From assembly GCF_000425565.1 (NCBI RefSeq), contig NZ_AUDR01000016.1, forward strand, positions 111,918-175,917: a stretch of 64,000 nucleotides of DNA, given 5' to 3'. The notes below the pieces were generated by a model, which was given only the letters and a program-made list of their open reading frames with translations, was not told the origin of the DNA and made no database searches. Of the stretch, positions 62,846 to 64,000 are shown one piece after another. This stretch comes from Tepidiphilus margaritifer DSM 15129. GTDB lineage: Bacteria; Pseudomonadota; Gammaproteobacteria; Burkholderiales; Rhodocyclaceae. The position numbers and the translations under genes were made by a program. The stretch's first letter is position 1, and each line of letters begins with the position of its first letter.

Positions 62846-64000
62846 TCATCCTTCTATCTTGTTACGCATTGGTGCCTTGGGGTCGTTCAGGTTAGCCACC
62901 TGCGCCCACAGCGCTTGGTAGCGCTGCACCATGCGATCCAGGCAAAATTCGTCCACGATGCGCTGACGCGCGCGCTGTTGCCGCTCGGCCCAGGCAGCGG
63001 AATCGCGCCGGGCCTCCAAAGCCGCTTGTACCGCTGCGGCCAGCACCTGCGCATTGCGCGGCGGCACCACCCAGCCCGTGTCGCCTACGATCTGTGCTGC
63101 GTCTCCCACGTCGGTAGTCACGCAAGGCGTACCGCAGGCCATGGCTTCGGCGAGCACGTTGGGGAATGCCTCGCCTAGCGAGGACAACACATGCACGTCC
63201 AGCGCCGCCATCACCGCTGGCACGTCGGTGCGCGGCCCCAATAAGCGCACGCGCTGCGCCAGCCCCGCGGCAGCTATCTGCCGCACCAACTCCGCATTGC
63301 CCGCATCACAGCCCGTACCCACCAATATGGCAGCAAAATCGGCCCCAAGCGCCTGCAAATGGGCGCAAGCAGCTATGAAATTTCCATGATCCTTCTGCGG
63401 ATCGAAACGCGCCACCATGCCCAGCAGCGGCACCCCATCGGGCACACCCCACTCGGCCCGCAGGCGCGCGCGCGCCGCTGCGTCGGGCCGCAAGTGCCCC
63501 AAGTCGTAACCATTGGGGATGATGACGAACTTGTCTACCGCATAGCCGATGCGCACGTGCACATCGCGCGCCTGCGCCGCGCAGCACACGATGGCCGCCG
63601 GCACCCAGCGCGACAGCCGGGCATTGAGCCGCGCAATCCAGATCGTGGCGCGGCGCGACTTGCCTGGCTCCAGGTTGGAGTGGCGGATGTTCCAGCACAC
63701 CGCCCGCAACCCTGCCAGCCGCGCCAGCACCCCGCCCACCAGGTCGGCGTGGTACATCCACGTTTGCACCACGTCAGGTCGCTCCGCGCGCAAGATTTGC
63801 CACAAGCGGCGCAAGCCCCGCCATGTCACGCGCCCGCGCGGCATGTTCAGGCAATGTACGCGCACCCCCGCCGCACGCAACAGCGACCCGTATTTGCCCT
63901 CGCCCATCATCGAAACCACGACGTGCTGGCATGCGTCATCACCAGCCTGGGTACACAGCCGATAGAGCACCGCCTCGGCACCGCCGTCGGCTAGGTTAGT
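62846..64000 (-). CDS. Glycosyltransferase family 4, partial (N-terminus beyond right edge)
   Basis: The frame is open to base 64000; the first visible residues TNLADGGAEAVLYRLC match the GGAE-V-L motif near the N-terminus of GT4 enzymes, so only about 10-20 residues are missing. A GTG at 63970 is therefore not the start. The C-terminal half has IIPNGYDLGHL, LLGMVARFDPQKDHGNF and LSSLGEAFPNVLAEAMACGT with the E-x7-E pair. It probably adds a sugar to the lipid-linked oligosaccharide and is co-transcribed with the amidotransferase gene, whose start lies 5 bp downstream. Confidence 0.88.
   Translation of the reverse strand, partial: TNLADGGAEAVLYRLCTQAGDDACQHVVVSMMGEGKYGSLLRAAGVRVHCLNMPRGRVTWRGLRRLWQILRAERPDVVQTWMYHADLVGGVLARLAGLRAVCWNIRHSNLEPGKSRRATIWIARLNARLSRWVPAAIVCCAAQARDVHVRIGYAVDKFVIIPNGYDLGHLRPDAAARARLRAEWGVPDGVPLLGMVARFDPQKDHGNFIAACAHLQALGADFAAILVGTGCDAGNAELVRQIAAAGLAQRVRLLGPRTDVPAVMAALDVHVLSSLGEAFPNVLAEAMACGTPCVTTDVGDAAQIVGDTGWVVPPRNAQVLAAAVQAALEARRDSAAWAERQQRARQRIVDEFCLDRMVQRYQALWAQVANLNDPKAPMRNKIEG

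Overview
The window reads as a chromosomal segment of a GC-rich (about 60-65% by eye) betaproteobacterium. Supporting points are a pyruvate dehydrogenase cluster whose E3 carries its own lipoyl domain, the 12-type core operons (rimP-nusA-infB-rbfA-truB, rpsO, pnp, rpsP-rimM-trmD-rplS, lptFG/pepA-holC, tig-clpP-clpX-lon) in beta/gammaproteobacterial order, and a monomeric ~1300-residue PurL. The charged, Glu/Arg-rich proteins would suit a moderate thermophile such as Hydrogenophilus or Tepidiphilus, but that genus-level guess is weak.

Layout. 1-1.2 kb: a PAS-domain sensor that runs off the left edge, a small unknown protein and tRNA-Val. 1.2-7.1 kb: protein quality control (lon, clpX, clpP, tig) on the minus strand. 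7.2-8.7 kb: nnr. 8.7-11.4 kb: a FixJ-like response regulator and PAS histidine kinase, divergent from aceE-aceF-lpdA (11.6-17.4 kb). 17.5-21.7 kb: a polar amino-acid ABC importer (aapJQMP type). 21.8-23.6 kb: a chemoreceptor with a textbook sigma-28 promoter. 23.7-28.5 kb: lysS, mnmC, gltX. 28.6-29.3 kb: a HEPN/MNT (HepT/MntA) toxin-antitoxin pair. 29.3-32.9 kb: folD-purE-purK-tsaC, joined by 4-bp overlaps. 32.9-33.2 kb: a tRNA Pro-Arg-His unit with a consensus promoter and a terminator. 33.3-41.9 kb: pnp, rpsO, truB, rbfA, infB, nusA, rimP, headed by an attenuator-like leader. 42.1-42.7 kb: a Phd/RelE-type TA pair. 42.7-48.1 kb: purL, a CBS protein and an unknown membrane-anchored protein. 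48.1-50.2 kb: the S16 operon. 50.2-54.6 kb: lptG/lptF divergent from pepA-holC.

From 54.6 kb to the right edge the character changes. There is a BrnT-type TA pair, an Rpn nuclease gene bracketed by 68-bp direct repeats, and then a surface-polysaccharide locus transcribed leftward (glycosyltransferase, asparagine-synthase-like amidotransferase, glycosyltransferase, epimerase/reductase, initiating phosphoglycosyl transferase, membrane 4,6-dehydratase). The order resembles the wbpS-wbpT/U-wbpV-wbpL-wbpM end of a Pseudomonas O-antigen cluster.

The observations most worth following are: similar TAGGGAAA-type palindromes in front of both aceE and the amino-acid importer, beside an orphan-looking kinase/regulator pair; an exact 232-bp repeat encoding the lipoyl domains of E2 and E3; a compact terminator/anti-terminator leader in front of rimP; an in-frame internal start with a strong Shine-Dalgarno inside rpn; the direct repeats around rpn; and a brnT promoter placed so that its mRNA should be leaderless. 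No CRISPR array, prophage, IS element or rRNA gene was seen, and no stretch longer than about 300 bases lacks a gene.
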